Source: Bradyrhizobium diazoefficiens USDA 110
GTDB taxonomy: Bacteria; Pseudomonadota; Alphaproteobacteria; Rhizobiales; Xanthobacteraceae
Direction: 5' to 3'
NCBI RefSeq assembly: GCF_000011365.1
Contig: NC_004463.1
Location: 806,001 to 870,000, forward strand
DNA length: 64,000 nt
This document shows, in pieces, positions 17,430 through 31,955 of the stretch. How positions within the stretch are numbered: the stretch's first letter is position 1; every line of letters begins with the position of its first letter. The notes below the pieces were generated by a model. It saw nothing but the letters and a program-made list of their open reading frames with translations, did no database searches and had not been told where the DNA came from. Position numbers and translations under genes: made by a program.

Positions 17430-17713
17430 AGTTTCTCGCAACTAGAGAGGTTCTAATCGGAGTGGAACCGAGCGAGGAGCCCGTCATTTTACCTTCATGA
17501 GAGCGCTTTGCCACCGAAATGGCCTGTGTTAGAGAGCGCGCGGTTCCGCTTAGCCGATTTTGGTGCACCCGGGCATCGAGGCCCGGTCCGCAGTCCATCG
17601 GGGCTTGTGGGAGTTGCGCCTGACGATGGCAATTGGCGTTACTCTCCGACCGGGACGGGGCCCATTTTCGCCAAAAAACGTCGCTCAATCGGACTTTGAA
17701 CAGAGGCACATGC

Positions 17714-18235
17714 ATGCTGAACAGGCGCAACGGTTACGAATACGAAGATCTGCTGGCATGTGCCCGCGGCGAGATGTTCGGCCCGGGCAATGCCCAGCTG
17801 CCGCTGCCGCCGATGCTGATGTTCGACCGCATCACGGACATCAACGACAATGGCGGCGAATTCGGCAAGGGCCTGGTGCGCGCCGAGCTCGACGTGAAGC
17901 CCGACCTCTGGTTCTTCGGCTGCCATTTCAAGAACGATCCGGTGATGCCCGGCTGCCTCGGCCTCGATGCGCTGTGGCAAATGGTCGGTTTTTACCTGGG
18001 CTGGAGCGGCGGTGAAGGTCGCGGTCGCGCGCTTGGCCTGAACGAGCTGAAGTTCAGCGGCCAGGTGCTGCCCGAGGCCCGCAAGGTTGTGTACAACGTC
18101 GATATCAAGCGCGTGATGCGGGCAAAGCTCGTGCTCGGTATCGCCGACGGGTGGCTTTCGGTCGATGACCAGATTATCTATCGCGCGAAGGATCTGAAGG
18201 TCGGCCTGTTCAAGCAGGGCACGAGCCTGGGCTGA
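17714..18235 (+). CDS. fabA: 3-hydroxydecanoyl-ACP dehydratase/isomerase
   Basis: This 173-residue hot-dog-fold enzyme dehydrates 3-hydroxyacyl-ACP and isomerises trans-2- to cis-3-decenoyl-ACP, the entry to unsaturated fatty acids. The active-site His lies in [20 protein letters not shown], and the partner Asp is in [16 protein letters not shown] start at 17714 ([14 protein letters not shown]), giving the usual length. fabB follows after 40 bp and fabI after that, so this is a fabA-fabB-fabI operon divergent from irr. Confidence 0.96.
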   Translation: MLNRRNGYEYEDLLACARGEMFGPGNAQLPLPPMLMFDRITDINDNGGEFGKGLVRAELDVKPDLWFFGCHFKNDPVMPGCLGLDALWQMVGFYLGWSGGEGRGRALGLNELKFSGQVLPEARKVVYNVDIKRVMRAKLVLGIADGWLSVDDQIIYRAKDLKVGLFKQGTSLG

Positions 18236-18275
18236 ACGCATCACAAAGAAAGACAACGATTTAGGCGAGGCTGTC

Positions 18276-19499
18276 ATGAGGCGGGTTGTGGTCACCGGGA
18301 TGGGCATCGTCTCGTCCATCGGAAACAACACCCAGGAAGTGCTTGCGAGCCTTCACGAGGCGAAGTCGGGCATTTCGCGGGCTGAGAAATATGCCGAGCT
18401 CGGCTTCCGTTCGCAGGTGCAAGGTGCGCCGACGCTCGACCCTGCGACGGTCGTCGACCGCCGCGCGATGCGCTTCCTCGGCCAGGGCGCGGCCTGGAAT
18501 CACATCGCGATGGAACAGGCGATCCTGGACTCCGGTCTGTCGCCCGAAGACGTCTCCAACATCCGCACCGGCATCATCATGGGCTCCGGCGGACCGTCCG
18601 CCCGCACCATCGTCGAATCCGCCGACATCACCCGCACCAAGGGCCCGAAGCGCGTCGGACCGTTTGCAGTGCCGAAGGCGATGTCGTCCACGGCGTCCGC
18701 GACGCTCGCGACCTGGTTCAAGATCAAGGGCGTGAATTATTCGATCTCCTCGGCCTGTGCGACCTCGAACCATTGCGTCGGCAATGCCTATGAGACGATC
18801 CAGATCGGCAAGCAGGACATCATCTTCGCCGGCGGCTGCGAGGAGCTGGACTGGTCGCTGTCGGTGCTGTTCGACGCGATGGGCGCGATGTCGTCGAAGT
18901 ACAACGACACGCCCGCGACCGCCTCGCGTCCCTACGACGTCAACCGCGACGGCTTCGTGATCGCCGGTGGCGCCGGCGTGCTGGTGTTGGAAGAGCTCGA
19001 ACATGCCAAGGCGCGCGGCGCGCGCATCTACGGCGAGATCGTCGGCTATGGCGCGACCTCGGACGGCTACGATATGGTCGCGCCGTCGGGCGAGGGCGCC
19101 GAGCGCTGCATGCGCATGGCGATGTCGACGGTGAAGACCAAGGTCGACTACATCAATCCGCACGCGACCTCGACGCCGGCAGGCGATCCGCCGGAAATCG
19201 AGGCGCTCCGCAAGGTGTTCGGCGTCGGCGAGAAGTGCCCGCCGATCTCGGCGACCAAGGCGCTGACCGGCCATTCGCTGGGCGCCACCGGCGTCCAGGA
19301 GGCGATCTACTCGCTGCTGATGATGAACAACGGCTTCATCTGCGAGAGTGCGCACATCCAGGAGCTCGATCCCGTGTTCGCCGACATGCCGATCGTGCGC
19401 AAGCGAATCGACAACGTCAAAATCGGCACCGTGCTGTCGAACTCCTTCGGTTTCGGCGGCACCAACGCCACGCTGGTGTTCAGCCGGCTGGACGTGTGA
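18276..19499 (+). CDS. fabB: 3-oxoacyl-ACP synthase I
   Basis: This 407-residue condensing enzyme elongates acyl-ACPs with malonyl-ACP, including the cis-3-decenoyl product of FabA. The nucleophilic Cys is in [12 protein letters not shown], and the two catalytic His residues are in [11 protein letters not shown] and [23 protein letters not shown] closes the protein. Position directly after fabA supports FabB over FabF. Confidence 0.96.
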   Translation: MRRVVVTGMGIVSSIGNNTQEVLASLHEAKSGISRAEKYAELGFRSQVQGAPTLDPATVVDRRAMRFLGQGAAWNHIAMEQAILDSGLSPEDVSNIRTGIIMGSGGPSARTIVESADITRTKGPKRVGPFAVPKAMSSTASATLATWFKIKGVNYSISSACATSNHCVGNAYETIQIGKQDIIFAGGCEELDWSLSVLFDAMGAMSSKYNDTPATASRPYDVNRDGFVIAGGAGVLVLEELEHAKARGARIYGEIVGYGATSDGYDMVAPSGEGAERCMRMAMSTVKTKVDYINPHATSTPAGDPPEIEALRKVFGVGEKCPPISATKALTGHSLGATGVQEAIYSLLMMNNGFICESAHIQELDPVFADMPIVRKRIDNVKIGTVLSNSFGFGGTNATLVFSRLDV

Positions 19500-19510
19500 T
19501 CTCTGATTTT

Positions 19511-19609
19511 GTCATGCCCCGCGAAGGCGGGGCATCCAGTATGCCGCGGCTTCTCCATTTATCACGACGGTCTCTGGATACTGGATCGCCCGCCTGCGCG
19601 GGCGATGAC
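19511..19609. repeat. GTCATGCCCCGC-type palindromic repeat between fabB and fabI
   Basis: It starts GTCATGCCCCGCGAAGG and ends CGCGGGCGATGAC, with inner TCCAGTATGCCGCGGC and its near complement. The same family is at 57382-57481, and a relative is at 52852-52936. It lies inside the operon, so it would be transcribed and could modulate fabI expression. Confidence 0.8.
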
Positions 19610-19634
19610 GTCGAAAATAGGAGCGACGGCTGAC

Positions 19635-20432
19635 ATGGAAGGTTTGATGAAGGGCAAGCGCGGTCTGATCATGGGCATCGCCAATGATCATTCGATTGCC
19701 TGGGGCATGGCGAAGACGCTGCATGCCCATGGCGCCGAGCTTGCCTTCACCTTCCAGGGCGAAGCCCTAGGCAAGCGAGTCAAGCCACTGGCGGAGCAGC
19801 TCGGCGTCGAACTGGTGCTGCCTTGCGACGTCGAGGACATCGCCAGTGTCGACGCGACCTTCGATGTGCTGCGCGAAAAATGGGGCAAGCTCGATTTCGT
19901 CATCCATGCGATCGGCTTCGCCGACAAGAACGAGCTGAAGGGCCGCTACGCCGACACCAGCCGCGAGAATTTTTCGCGCACCATGGTGATCTCCTGCTTC
20001 TCGTTCACGGAGGTCGCAAAACGTGCCGCCGAGCTGATGACGGAGGGCGGCAGCATGATCACGCTGACCTTCGGCGCCTCGGAGCGCGCGATGCCGAACT
20101 ACAACGTGATGGGCGTGGCCAAGGCGGCGCTGGAAGCCTCCGTGCGCTACCTCGCCTCCGATTTCGGACCGCGCGGCATCCGCGTCAACGCGGTCTCCGC
20201 CGGTCCCATCCGCACGCTTGCCGGCTCGGGGATCGGTGAGGCGCGCGCGATGTTTGCCTTCATGCAAAAACACTCGCCGCTTCGCCGCGGCGTCACGCTC
20301 GACGAGCTCGGCGGTTCGGCGCTGTACCTGCTGTCGGATCTGTCCGGCGGCGTGACCGGCGAGATCCACTACGTCGATTCCGGCTACAACATCGTCCTGA
20401 TGCCGAGGCCTGACGATCTGAAGTCGGAATAA
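19635..20432 (+). CDS. fabI: Enoyl-ACP reductase (NADH), FabI
   Basis: This 265-residue SDR enzyme performs the last reduction of each fatty-acid elongation cycle. It shows the FabI-type MGIANDHSIAWG cofactor motif and the PNYNVMGVAKAALE segment with the catalytic Tyr and Lys. The auxiliary tyrosine that in E. coli FabI sits ten residues earlier (LSYLGAERA) is Phe here (LTFGASERA). I start at 19635 (MEGLMKGKRGLIMG); upstream in-frame sequence is the repeat. It is third in the fabA-fabB-fabI operon. Confidence 0.95.
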   Translation: MEGLMKGKRGLIMGIANDHSIAWGMAKTLHAHGAELAFTFQGEALGKRVKPLAEQLGVELVLPCDVEDIASVDATFDVLREKWGKLDFVIHAIGFADKNELKGRYADTSRENFSRTMVISCFSFTEVAKRAAELMTEGGSMITLTFGASERAMPNYNVMGVAKAALEASVRYLASDFGPRGIRVNAVSAGPIRTLAGSGIGEARAMFAFMQKHSPLRRGVTLDELGGSALYLLSDLSGGVTGEIHYVDSGYNIVLMPRPDDLKSE

Positions 20433-20567
20433 AGCGTTCGCAGGCCGCCTGAGGCCGCGACCGTTTCCTCGCACCCCACGATCATGGGGCAGACTCGGCG
20501 ATAGAAATAATGTTTGCTGCGCCCGGTGGCGCCGCGGGGTCGTATCCCGCGGTTCGGGAGAGCGGTC

Positions 20568-22562
20568 TTGCCGAGGATACGTGCGATCAGTCGCGTAGGC
20601 GTGCTGGCGTCTGTTGCCGGTGCGATGCTGGTTTGCGGCAGCTCCCGCGCTGTAGCGCAGTCGGCGATCTGGGATGCGACCCTCTCCAACACGAACTGGT
20701 ACGTGCCGACAGCGCAGCTGCTGGCCTACGCCGCGCCCAAGACCGGCTTCTCCAATCCGATCCCGATCGGCGACCAGACGCTGTGGTCGCTGGCGACCGC
20801 GACCAACGGCGCCTTCACCGGAACGAGCGTGGCGCAGCTCAAGCTTGGTCCGGCGCTGCTGACCGATACCTCGACCATCCAGGGGTTCGTCACGACCGCG
20901 GGCCAGATCACGATGCTGTTCACGCCGACCGCGGGCGGTGCAGTGACCGTCGGCCTCGGCCACATGCGAACCGTCAACGGCGTGACCGGCATGGAAATGC
21001 AGATGATCACGGGCGACAGCCTGCTGGTGACGCATTGGGCCTACATGCTTCCTTACGATCCCGCGACCTTCACGCCGCCGGCCTCGCAGGCCGTTCCGGC
21101 GAACTCCGTCCCGCAATGGGCCTGGACGTCGGGCACGCCGTGGCGGATCGTCAGCTCCACGCTGTTCGGCACGTCCGCGCCCGGTCGCTTCGTCATCACG
21201 AATTACCAGAACGGATATTTCTGGGGCGCCGGCATTGCGCCCGCGGGGAGCGGTGCTGCGAACTTCACGCTGCTGGGGTCGGTGACGCCGGAAGGCAACG
21301 TGCTCTTCAACACACTCTCGAAGGGCACTCTTAGTAGTCTCTATGGCGCTGCGAGCGGCGACGCATCGGGCGCACAGATGCTGGTCAGCAGCTATGATCT
21401 CTCGGGCAACCCGACCGGCGGCATCGCCTATCTCTCCCTGGTGCGGCCCTATGCCGAAACGCTTCAGGCCCAGAACAGCCGTGCGGGCCTAGGCGCGGCG
21501 GATATGCTCTATCGCCTGTCCGCGACGTCACTCGGCTGGACCGGCAGCATGGCGACCGGCTTCACCGCGCTCGACAATCTCAGCGGCTCCGGTCTCGTCA
21601 ACGCCGTCAACCAGACCTTGCCTGTCCTCACCGGCGCGGCGTCGCAGGCGACCTATTCCACGCAACGCACATTTCAGCAGGCGATGACAGGACGATTGGA
21701 CGACGTGCTCGGGCTGAACGCGGGCGCAACGCCTGAGCGGAATCTTTGGATGAAGCCGCTCGGCGGCAGTGTCCGGCAGGGCAGTGTGGATGGCGTCCCC
21801 GGCTATAACGCGTCCGGCGGCGGCATTGCCGTGGGCGCGGACACGACAATCTCCACGCGCGCGATGATCGGCGGCGTGTTCGCCTATTCGCATCAAACGA
21901 TCACCGGCAGCGAGGATGCCGTCCCGAACCGGCTCGCCATCGATTCCTATCAGGCCGGACTCTACGGCGCCTATGCGCTCGGCCATGGCGTTCAGGTCGA
22001 TGGCCAGCTCGACGGTGCGTTGAATGACAATGGCGAGAGCCGCTCGCTCACGTTCATCAACAATACGGCTGCGGCCGGCTATCGGTCCTATAGCGGGCAC
22101 GCCGGTGTGGGTGTTCGCAAGCTGATCCCGATCGAGTCTGGATTTGCGATCGCGCCGTCGCTGCGGCTGGACTACGGACAGGTTCGTTCGCCAGCCTATC
22201 AGGAAGGCGGCGCAGGCGGCTTCAGCCTCAATGTGGATTCGCAAACCTATCGCGAATTGACGCTGACGGCAGGGCTGAAGGGCGCCTACAGGATCGCGCA
22301 GCACGTCTATCTTACCGGCGATGTCGGCGTCGGCTACAACGCGCTGAATCAGGGACTTCAGATCAAGTCAGCGTTTGCCGGCGGCGGCGAGACCTTCACG
22401 ACCGGCGGCCTTGCCCTGTCGCCGTGGATCTACTCGACCGCGCTGGGCATCGTCGCGGCCGACAACAACCGTTTCGATCTCGGCCTCCGCTACGGCCTTG
22501 CGGCGACATCCTCCGGATTGCTCCAGCAGTCCGGGCTCGCCGTCCTCAAGATCAGGCTTTGA
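20568..22562 (+). CDS. Autotransporter-type outer-membrane protein
   Basis: This is about 664 residues with a long signal peptide ending near SSRAVAQ. I start at a TTG (20568) preceded by GGGAG, because the signal peptide then begins MPRIRAISRVG; a longer in-frame TTG lies at 20514. The first 370 residues are a compact Thr/Ser/Gly-rich passenger without obvious short repeats. From about residue 390 the sequence is an autotransporter-type beta-barrel (NLWMKPLGGSVRQG, then alternating strands with Tyr/Gly). The C-terminus is LKIRL, ending in Leu where outer-membrane proteins usually have Phe. Passenger function unknown. Confidence 0.75.
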   Translation: MPRIRAISRVGVLASVAGAMLVCGSSRAVAQSAIWDATLSNTNWYVPTAQLLAYAAPKTGFSNPIPIGDQTLWSLATATNGAFTGTSVAQLKLGPALLTDTSTIQGFVTTAGQITMLFTPTAGGAVTVGLGHMRTVNGVTGMEMQMITGDSLLVTHWAYMLPYDPATFTPPASQAVPANSVPQWAWTSGTPWRIVSSTLFGTSAPGRFVITNYQNGYFWGAGIAPAGSGAANFTLLGSVTPEGNVLFNTLSKGTLSSLYGAASGDASGAQMLVSSYDLSGNPTGGIAYLSLVRPYAETLQAQNSRAGLGAADMLYRLSATSLGWTGSMATGFTALDNLSGSGLVNAVNQTLPVLTGAASQATYSTQRTFQQAMTGRLDDVLGLNAGATPERNLWMKPLGGSVRQGSVDGVPGYNASGGGIAVGADTTISTRAMIGGVFAYSHQTITGSEDAVPNRLAIDSYQAGLYGAYALGHGVQVDGQLDGALNDNGESRSLTFINNTAAAGYRSYSGHAGVGVRKLIPIESGFAIAPSLRLDYGQVRSPAYQEGGAGGFSLNVDSQTYRELTLTAGLKGAYRIAQHVYLTGDVGVGYNALNQGLQIKSAFAGGGETFTTGGLALSPWIYSTALGIVAADNNRFDLGLRYGLAATSSGLLQQSGLAVLKIRL

Positions 22563-22625
22563 GCCGGATTCTTGTTTTGTCGCGTTTTCTTTACGCGAAC
22601 CGGCATCCACTTCGCTCGAAAACGC
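22560..22625. repeat. GAGCCGGATTCTTG...GAAAACGCT intergenic repeat
   Basis: It runs directly from the stop codon of the autotransporter gene to the end of the GST gene, so it fills the whole convergent gap. The GCGTTTTCTTTACGCGAACCGGCATCC core is, from memory, a recurrent Bradyrhizobium intergenic repeat. Confidence 0.5.
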
Positions 22626-22626
22626 T

Positions 22627-23223
22627 CTAACCCGCCGCGATCTTCTCCGCGCGCTGGAACGCCGGCCGCGCCATGCAGCGCGCCAGATAGGCATCGAAGG
22701 CCGGGCGCGACGGCACCATCTTGAACAGGCGCACCGCGAAGTTCAGACCGGAGCCGACGGTGATGTCGGCGGCGGAAAACTCCTCGCCAAGAATCCACGG
22801 CCCCTTGGCGAGCGCAGCTTCCAGCACGTCGAACACCTGCGTCGCGCTGCCCCACGCCGCGGTCGAGGTCGGGATCTCGATCTTGGTGAAGATCTGGATG
22901 ATGGCGGGCTCGATGCAGCCCGGCGAGAAGAACAGCCATTGCAGATAGCGCGCGCGGCGCGGATCGGTCACAGCGGGCGCAAGCTTGGTCTCGGGATAGC
23001 GGTCGGCGATATAGGCGCAGATCGCCGCGGCCTCGCCGAGCGCAGCGTCGCCGTCGCTGAGCGCCGGCACCTTGCCCATCGGGTTGACCTTCAAATAGTC
23101 CGGCGCCTTCTGCGCACCGGTCGAGATGTCGGTCAGTACGCGCTCATAGGGCAGGCCGCTCTCCTCCATCAGCCAGAGCGTCGTGAACGAGCGAGAACGG
23201 GGCGACCAATAGAGCTTGATCAT
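22627..23223 (-). CDS. Glutathione S-transferase family protein
   Basis: This 198-residue protein has an N-terminal thioredoxin-like domain (MIKLYWSPRSRSFTTLWLMEE, then NPMGKVPAL with the cis-Pro, and GEAAAICAYIADRYP for gamma-glutamyl binding). The C-terminal helical domain ends SAADITVGSGLNF. The catalytic residue is probably the Ser of SPRSRSF, as in other bacterial GSTs. Substrate unknown. It is convergent with the autotransporter gene. Confidence 0.9.
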   Translation of the reverse strand: MIKLYWSPRSRSFTTLWLMEESGLPYERVLTDISTGAQKAPDYLKVNPMGKVPALSDGDAALGEAAAICAYIADRYPETKLAPAVTDPRRARYLQWLFFSPGCIEPAIIQIFTKIEIPTSTAAWGSATQVFDVLEAALAKGPWILGEEFSAADITVGSGLNFAVRLFKMVPSRPAFDAYLARCMARPAFQRAEKIAAG

Positions 23224-23338
23224 GGGGGGAACCTTTCATCGGCGGAAGGCCAACAGCGCGCAATTCATGTCGCGTTTGCCGTGTATCCGCAACGCAATAC
23301 GCCTAGGCAGAAGGCAAGCGGCGCGAACGACATGTGGG

Positions 23339-24283
23339 TCAACGTTCCTTGGTGTCGCTTTGACGCGCTGCTGGTCGAACCCCGAGCATGAGCGGAAGCG
23401 TTTTGTCGAGGCTTTCCGCCAGCATGGCGCGCACGCCGTCGCGCAGTGCGGGATTGTCGGCGGCATCTTCAGGGCGCGTTGGAAACGATTCTGCGGGTAA
23501 TTCGCGATAGGGGCCGCCGATTTGCCTCCCCAGAAGCCGCTGCACCACCAGGGAATGATGCACGTTGATCAGCGCAGAGCTCTGTCTGACAACGGAGAAG
23601 TCGCGCCCGTCAAAGATGCGGATAAACGCCAGGGCATAAAGATAGATGCGACGCCCTAGCACTACATCCTGGTTGAGGATGCCGAACCCGCGGACCGTAT
23701 AGTTCGATGTCCCGATAGGGCTGACTGAATTGAGGACCTGAATGTAGTGCCGGCAATTCGTTCCTTTCGCGACCTCGCGCATGTATCCGGCCAGCTCCGC
23801 GTTGAGATCGCGGAACAGCCTGTCCTTCAATGTGTCCTTGGACTCATCGCGGGGAGGAAATTTCGCTGGGTTGTAGGGGATTCTCAGAACGGACACGCCG
23901 GCAGGGATCGCGGCGCGAGTCCGCGCGAAGATCAGATCGTTGAGCCCCCAGCCTGGGATCGGGACCACCATCGTCTTGTTCTGGAATACGGTGAGGCCGA
24001 TCGTCAGCACGGTGAACTCATCGCCGGTGGTGACCACGACACCGAAGTCGCACGAGCCGCCGGCCACGGGAGCGGGCTTGCCCGTCGCTTCACGCCGCGT
24101 GGTTATCTTGCCGATGGCTTGTTTGACGGTTGGTCGTGCCGTCTCCAATTGGGCTTGTGCCCGCGCCTGAGTTGAAAAACACCACAGGATGATCGCGACG
24201 ACGAACAGCAGGGTCATGATGCTGAACACGGCTGTGTTCGCAAGCGCAGCGAAATTTGATTCTCTGGCGTGTCGCGTCGGCAA
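23339..24283 (-). CDS. Secreted or membrane-anchored protein of unknown function, paralogue B
   Basis: This 314-residue protein starts at a TTG (24283) seven bases past the stop of its neighbour, with AGGAAGAG upstream; an in-frame ATG at 24217 would leave a classical signal peptide. A hydrophobic segment (IMTLLFVVAIILWCF) is followed by a periplasmic domain. The core GGSCDFGVVVTTGDEFTVL ... GWGLNDLIFARTRAA aligns with the upstream gene, so the two are tandem paralogues. I recognise no known domain, catalytic motif or close family. Confidence 0.7.
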   Translation of the reverse strand: MPTRHARESNFAALANTAVFSIMTLLFVVAIILWCFSTQARAQAQLETARPTVKQAIGKITTRREATGKPAPVAGGSCDFGVVVTTGDEFTVLTIGLTVFQNKTMVVPIPGWGLNDLIFARTRAAIPAGVSVLRIPYNPAKFPPRDESKDTLKDRLFRDLNAELAGYMREVAKGTNCRHYIQVLNSVSPIGTSNYTVRGFGILNQDVVLGRRIYLYALAFIRIFDGRDFSVVRQSSALINVHHSLVVQRLLGRQIGGPYRELPAESFPTRPEDAADNPALRDGVRAMLAESLDKTLPLMLGVRPAARQSDTKER

Positions 24284-24289
24284 AGGCGC

Positions 24290-25129
24290 TTACTCTTCCT
24301 TTAGATAGCCCGGCAGGCCCCGGTCGAGCCTGTCGGTGATGAGCGCGCGCGTCCTCTCGCGCAGCGCCGCGCTGGCGGAAGCTGCCGCGGGTGGGTCGGG
24401 AAATAGCGAGTTGTCGAGCTTGTTGAGTGGGTCTTCGGTCAGTCGCAGACTCGCAGCGAAGTTAGCGCCGAAATTCACAAAGGGGCGCTTGATCTCCTCG
24501 TAGCTCCTTCCGTCGATCAGTGTGATCGCAACATTGGCGAAAAGATGCGAGTGACGGAGGATGCCGCCGACCCCCTGATTGTAAGTGCCGATGCCGTTTA
24601 GCGTCATGTGCGAATTTGGCAGCTCCGCCTTGAACGTGGTTGCGACAAGATAGCGCTCGCAATTCGCATTCGCGGTGAAGCTTCGTACGATGTCCGGCAG
24701 ACGCTCTCCGGGATCGCGGATCAGGATCGTTTTCGGATTATAGAAGGGCTCGAAGACGCCCTTGGGATAGGCGATCCTACGTACCCCGGGATCGTTATTC
24801 GTTGCCGCGCGCACCCGTGCGAAGACGAGATCGTCGAGGCCCCAGTCGATCGGGACCTCGCTTGCCTCAGCCTCGAAGATCGTAATGCCAAATTTCTGTA
24901 CGGAGTAGCGATCTCCGATCACCGAGATCACACCGAGCCGACACGGGCCGCTCTCTGCCGCGACCGGCGGCTTCGCAGTCGGCTTGGCCCTCGGCGCCGC
25001 TTTCTTGGCAACCGGCTTTGCCTGTGGTGCGGACTGAGCGACGGGCGCTGTTGTTGCGGGAGGAGTTTGTGCGACTGCCGGGGTCAGAAGGGACAGGAGC
25101 GCGATCAGCGAGACAGCAATGCGAAGCAT
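24290..25129 (-). CDS. Secreted protein of unknown function, paralogue A
   Basis: This 279-residue protein has a clear signal peptide (MLRIAVSLIALLSLLTPAVA), then a Pro/Ala/Lys-rich linker of about 45 residues, then a domain with GPCRLGVISVIGDRYSVQKFG and WGLDDLVFARVRAATN. This domain is shared with the next gene downstream. Both proteins have one Cys at the start of the domain and a second later (NANCERYL here, GTNCRHYI in the other), which could form a disulfide in the periplasm. Function unknown; probably a two-gene operon. Confidence 0.75.
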   Translation of the reverse strand: MLRIAVSLIALLSLLTPAVAQTPPATTAPVAQSAPQAKPVAKKAAPRAKPTAKPPVAAESGPCRLGVISVIGDRYSVQKFGITIFEAEASEVPIDWGLDDLVFARVRAATNNDPGVRRIAYPKGVFEPFYNPKTILIRDPGERLPDIVRSFTANANCERYLVATTFKAELPNSHMTLNGIGTYNQGVGGILRHSHLFANVAITLIDGRSYEEIKRPFVNFGANFAASLRLTEDPLNKLDNSLFPDPPAAASASAALRERTRALITDRLDRGLPGYLKEE

Positions 25130-25211
25130 GGATTCCGGGAGCAGGGGTCATCGGTCCCGCCACACTAGGTGGGGATCGTGACAACCGCAAGCTGCATCCA
25201 GAGATCGTGGT

Positions 25212-25673
25212 CTATCCCGCAGCCGGCCGCTTCCAACGGTAATACTTCATCACGAACCCGTTCGACGGTTCGACCTTTTCCTTCTCAAACACAAAGCCTT
25301 CGCGCTCGTACCAGCGCCAGGCCTTTTCGTTTTCGCGCACACAGCGCAGGTACATCTCGTCAGGCATTTGCGTGCGCGTGAAGGCGAGCAGTTTTCGTCC
25401 GAGGGATTGCCCCTGATAGGCGGGCCCGACAAAGAGCATATCGAGATAGAGTTTGGGCAGATGCAGTGCGAGCATCGCGGCGATGGCGCCGTTGTCGTCG
25501 GCGACGAACAGGCTCCAGCCGTTCTCGATCTCGCGCCTGATGCGTGCGCGCAGGTTTGCCAGCAGGAATTCACTCGCCTCGGCAAGCCCGGTCGAGACCC
25601 AGCTCTCCATCCAGACGCGGGCGATCTCGTCATATTCGTCCGCGCGGGCGGGGCGGATGACGGGTGCCGGCAT
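25212..25673 (-). CDS. GNAT-family N-acetyltransferase
   Basis: This 153-residue GNAT protein has a typical acetyl-CoA segment (LYLDMLFVGPAYQGQSLGRKLLAFTRT) with a QxxGxG/A-like Q-G-Q-S-L-G-R motif, then YLRCVRENEKAWRWYEREGF. It ends six bases before the oxyR stop codon region in the same orientation and might share its transcript. Substrate cannot be predicted. Confidence 0.88.
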   Translation of the reverse strand: MPAPVIRPARADEYDEIARVWMESWVSTGLAEASEFLLANLRARIRREIENGWSLFVADDNGAIAAMLALHLPKLYLDMLFVGPAYQGQSLGRKLLAFTRTQMPDEMYLRCVRENEKAWRWYEREGFVFEKEKVEPSNGFVMKYYRWKRPAAG

Positions 25674-25679
25674 CGGAAG

Positions 25680-28886
<3,207 letters not shown>

Positions 28887-28898
28887 GGCGGTGTTACA

Positions 28899-28990
28899 CC
28901 TCTCCCGCTTGCGGGAGAGGTCGCGCCGAAGGCGCGGGCTCACCCCAGCCCTCTCCCGCAAGCGGGAGAGCGAGCGCAGCTCTCCCGGGG
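28899..28990. repeat. CTCTCCCGC/GCGGGAGAG palindromic repeat
   Basis: CCTCTCCCGCTTGCGGGAGAGG (28899-28920) and CTCTCCCGCAAGCGGGAGAG (28951-28970) are two self-complementary hairpins separated by about 30 bp. This is the same family as 5709-5911. It follows katG closely. Confidence 0.8.
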
Positions 28991-29010
28991 CGAGCACGAA
29001 CACAAACAAA

Positions 29011-29034
29011 AAGGGCGGCCTCTCGGCCGCCCTT
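29011..29034. terminator. Bidirectional intrinsic terminator between katG and pnp
   Basis: AAGGGCGGCC (29011-29020), loop TCTC, GGCCGCCCTT (29025-29034): a perfect 10-bp stem. On the plus strand it is followed by CGTTTTTC, and on the minus strand by TTTTTGTTTGTG, so it can end both katG and pnp transcripts. Confidence 0.9.
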
Positions 29035-29058
29035 CGTTTTTCTGGACTGGTGCGAGAC

Positions 29059-31221
<2,163 letters not shown>

Positions 31222-31494
31222 AGAGGTCTTCTTTCATGGGTTCTCGAAACGAGGGACGCTTCGAAAAACAAAAACCATGCGCAAGATTGCGGGACGCTGA
31301 TCGGAGCGGATGATCAGCGTCCTGCGATCCTGCCATGGTTTTTGGATTTCGGATGGCGTCCATCCTTTCGGGTCATACGGGCGCCTTGCCCGTTGTGCCC
31401 AGCCGCCGGATTGCTGCTGGACTGTCAGTCGGCACGAACGCGAACACCGAACTGCGGTCTTCGCCGATCGTGCCCCGGATGCTGGCCGTCACTC

Positions 31495-31547
31495 GAGTAT
31501 GATCCGGAAAAGTGCGAAGCGGTTTTCCGAAAAGATCATGCTCAAAC
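31495..31547. repeat. GAGCATGATCCGGAAAAG-type repeat in the rpsO-pnp gap
   Basis: GAGTATGATCCGGAAAAGTG through GATCATGCTCAAAC forms a long imperfect hairpin (GGAAAA/TTTTCC arms). Related to 59381-59450. The 462-bp rpsO-pnp gap (31222-31683) contains this repeat and no gene I can support. It lies where E. coli has the RNase III-processed pnp leader. Confidence 0.75.
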
Positions 31548-31655
31548 AACAATCCAAAGTGCGATTCTTCGCGCTTTGGGCTTGCATCCGACGCGCACGC
31601 AGCCTCGATCAAAAACCTTCAAACAAACGCTTTCGTTCGAAACCACGCGCGAAAA

Positions 31656-31674
31656 CGCGCGCCAGTGGCGCGCG
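31656..31674 (-). terminator. Candidate terminator after rpsO
   Basis: On the minus strand the stem CGCGCGCC-ACT-GGCGCGCG is followed by TTTTCG, starting about 10 bases after the rpsO stop codon. The T run is short, so termination may be partial, allowing read-through into pnp. Confidence 0.55.
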
Positions 31675-31683
31675 CAGGAACAC

Positions 31684-31953
31684 TTAACGACGAATGTTGT
31701 GCTTCTCGAGCAGTGCCTTGTAGCGCGCCTCGTCCCTCTTCTTGAGGTAGTCGAGGAGCGAGCGGCGGGTCGAGACCAGCTTCAAGAGACCGCGACGCGA
31801 ATGGTTGTCCTTCACGTGGGTCTTGAAATGGCTGGTGAGGTTGTTGATGCGTTCCGACAGGATCGCGACCTGAACCTCGGGCGAGCCGGTATCGCCGGCC
31901 TTGGTGGCATTCGTCTTGATGACTTCCGCTTTGCGTTCTGCGGCAATCGACAT
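31684..31953 (-). CDS. rpsO: 30S ribosomal protein S15
   Basis: This 89-residue primary 16S rRNA-binding protein of the 30S platform carries the family signatures [17 protein letters not shown] and [23 protein letters not shown] start at the ATG at 31953 ([11 protein letters not shown]), giving the normal 89 residues; the TTG two codons upstream overlaps the truB stop and is less likely. It lies between truB and pnp as in most proteobacteria. Confidence 0.97.
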   Translation of the reverse strand: MSIAAERKAEVIKTNATKAGDTGSPEVQVAILSERINNLTSHFKTHVKDNHSRRGLLKLVSTRRSLLDYLKKRDEARYKALLEKHNIRR

Positions 31954-31955
31954 CG

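Noticed and set aside
20510..21334. ATG-initiated frame overlapping the autotransporter
   Set aside because: Although it has an ATG, its protein is Arg/Gly/His-rich shadow; the other frame encodes a signal peptide and a beta-barrel.
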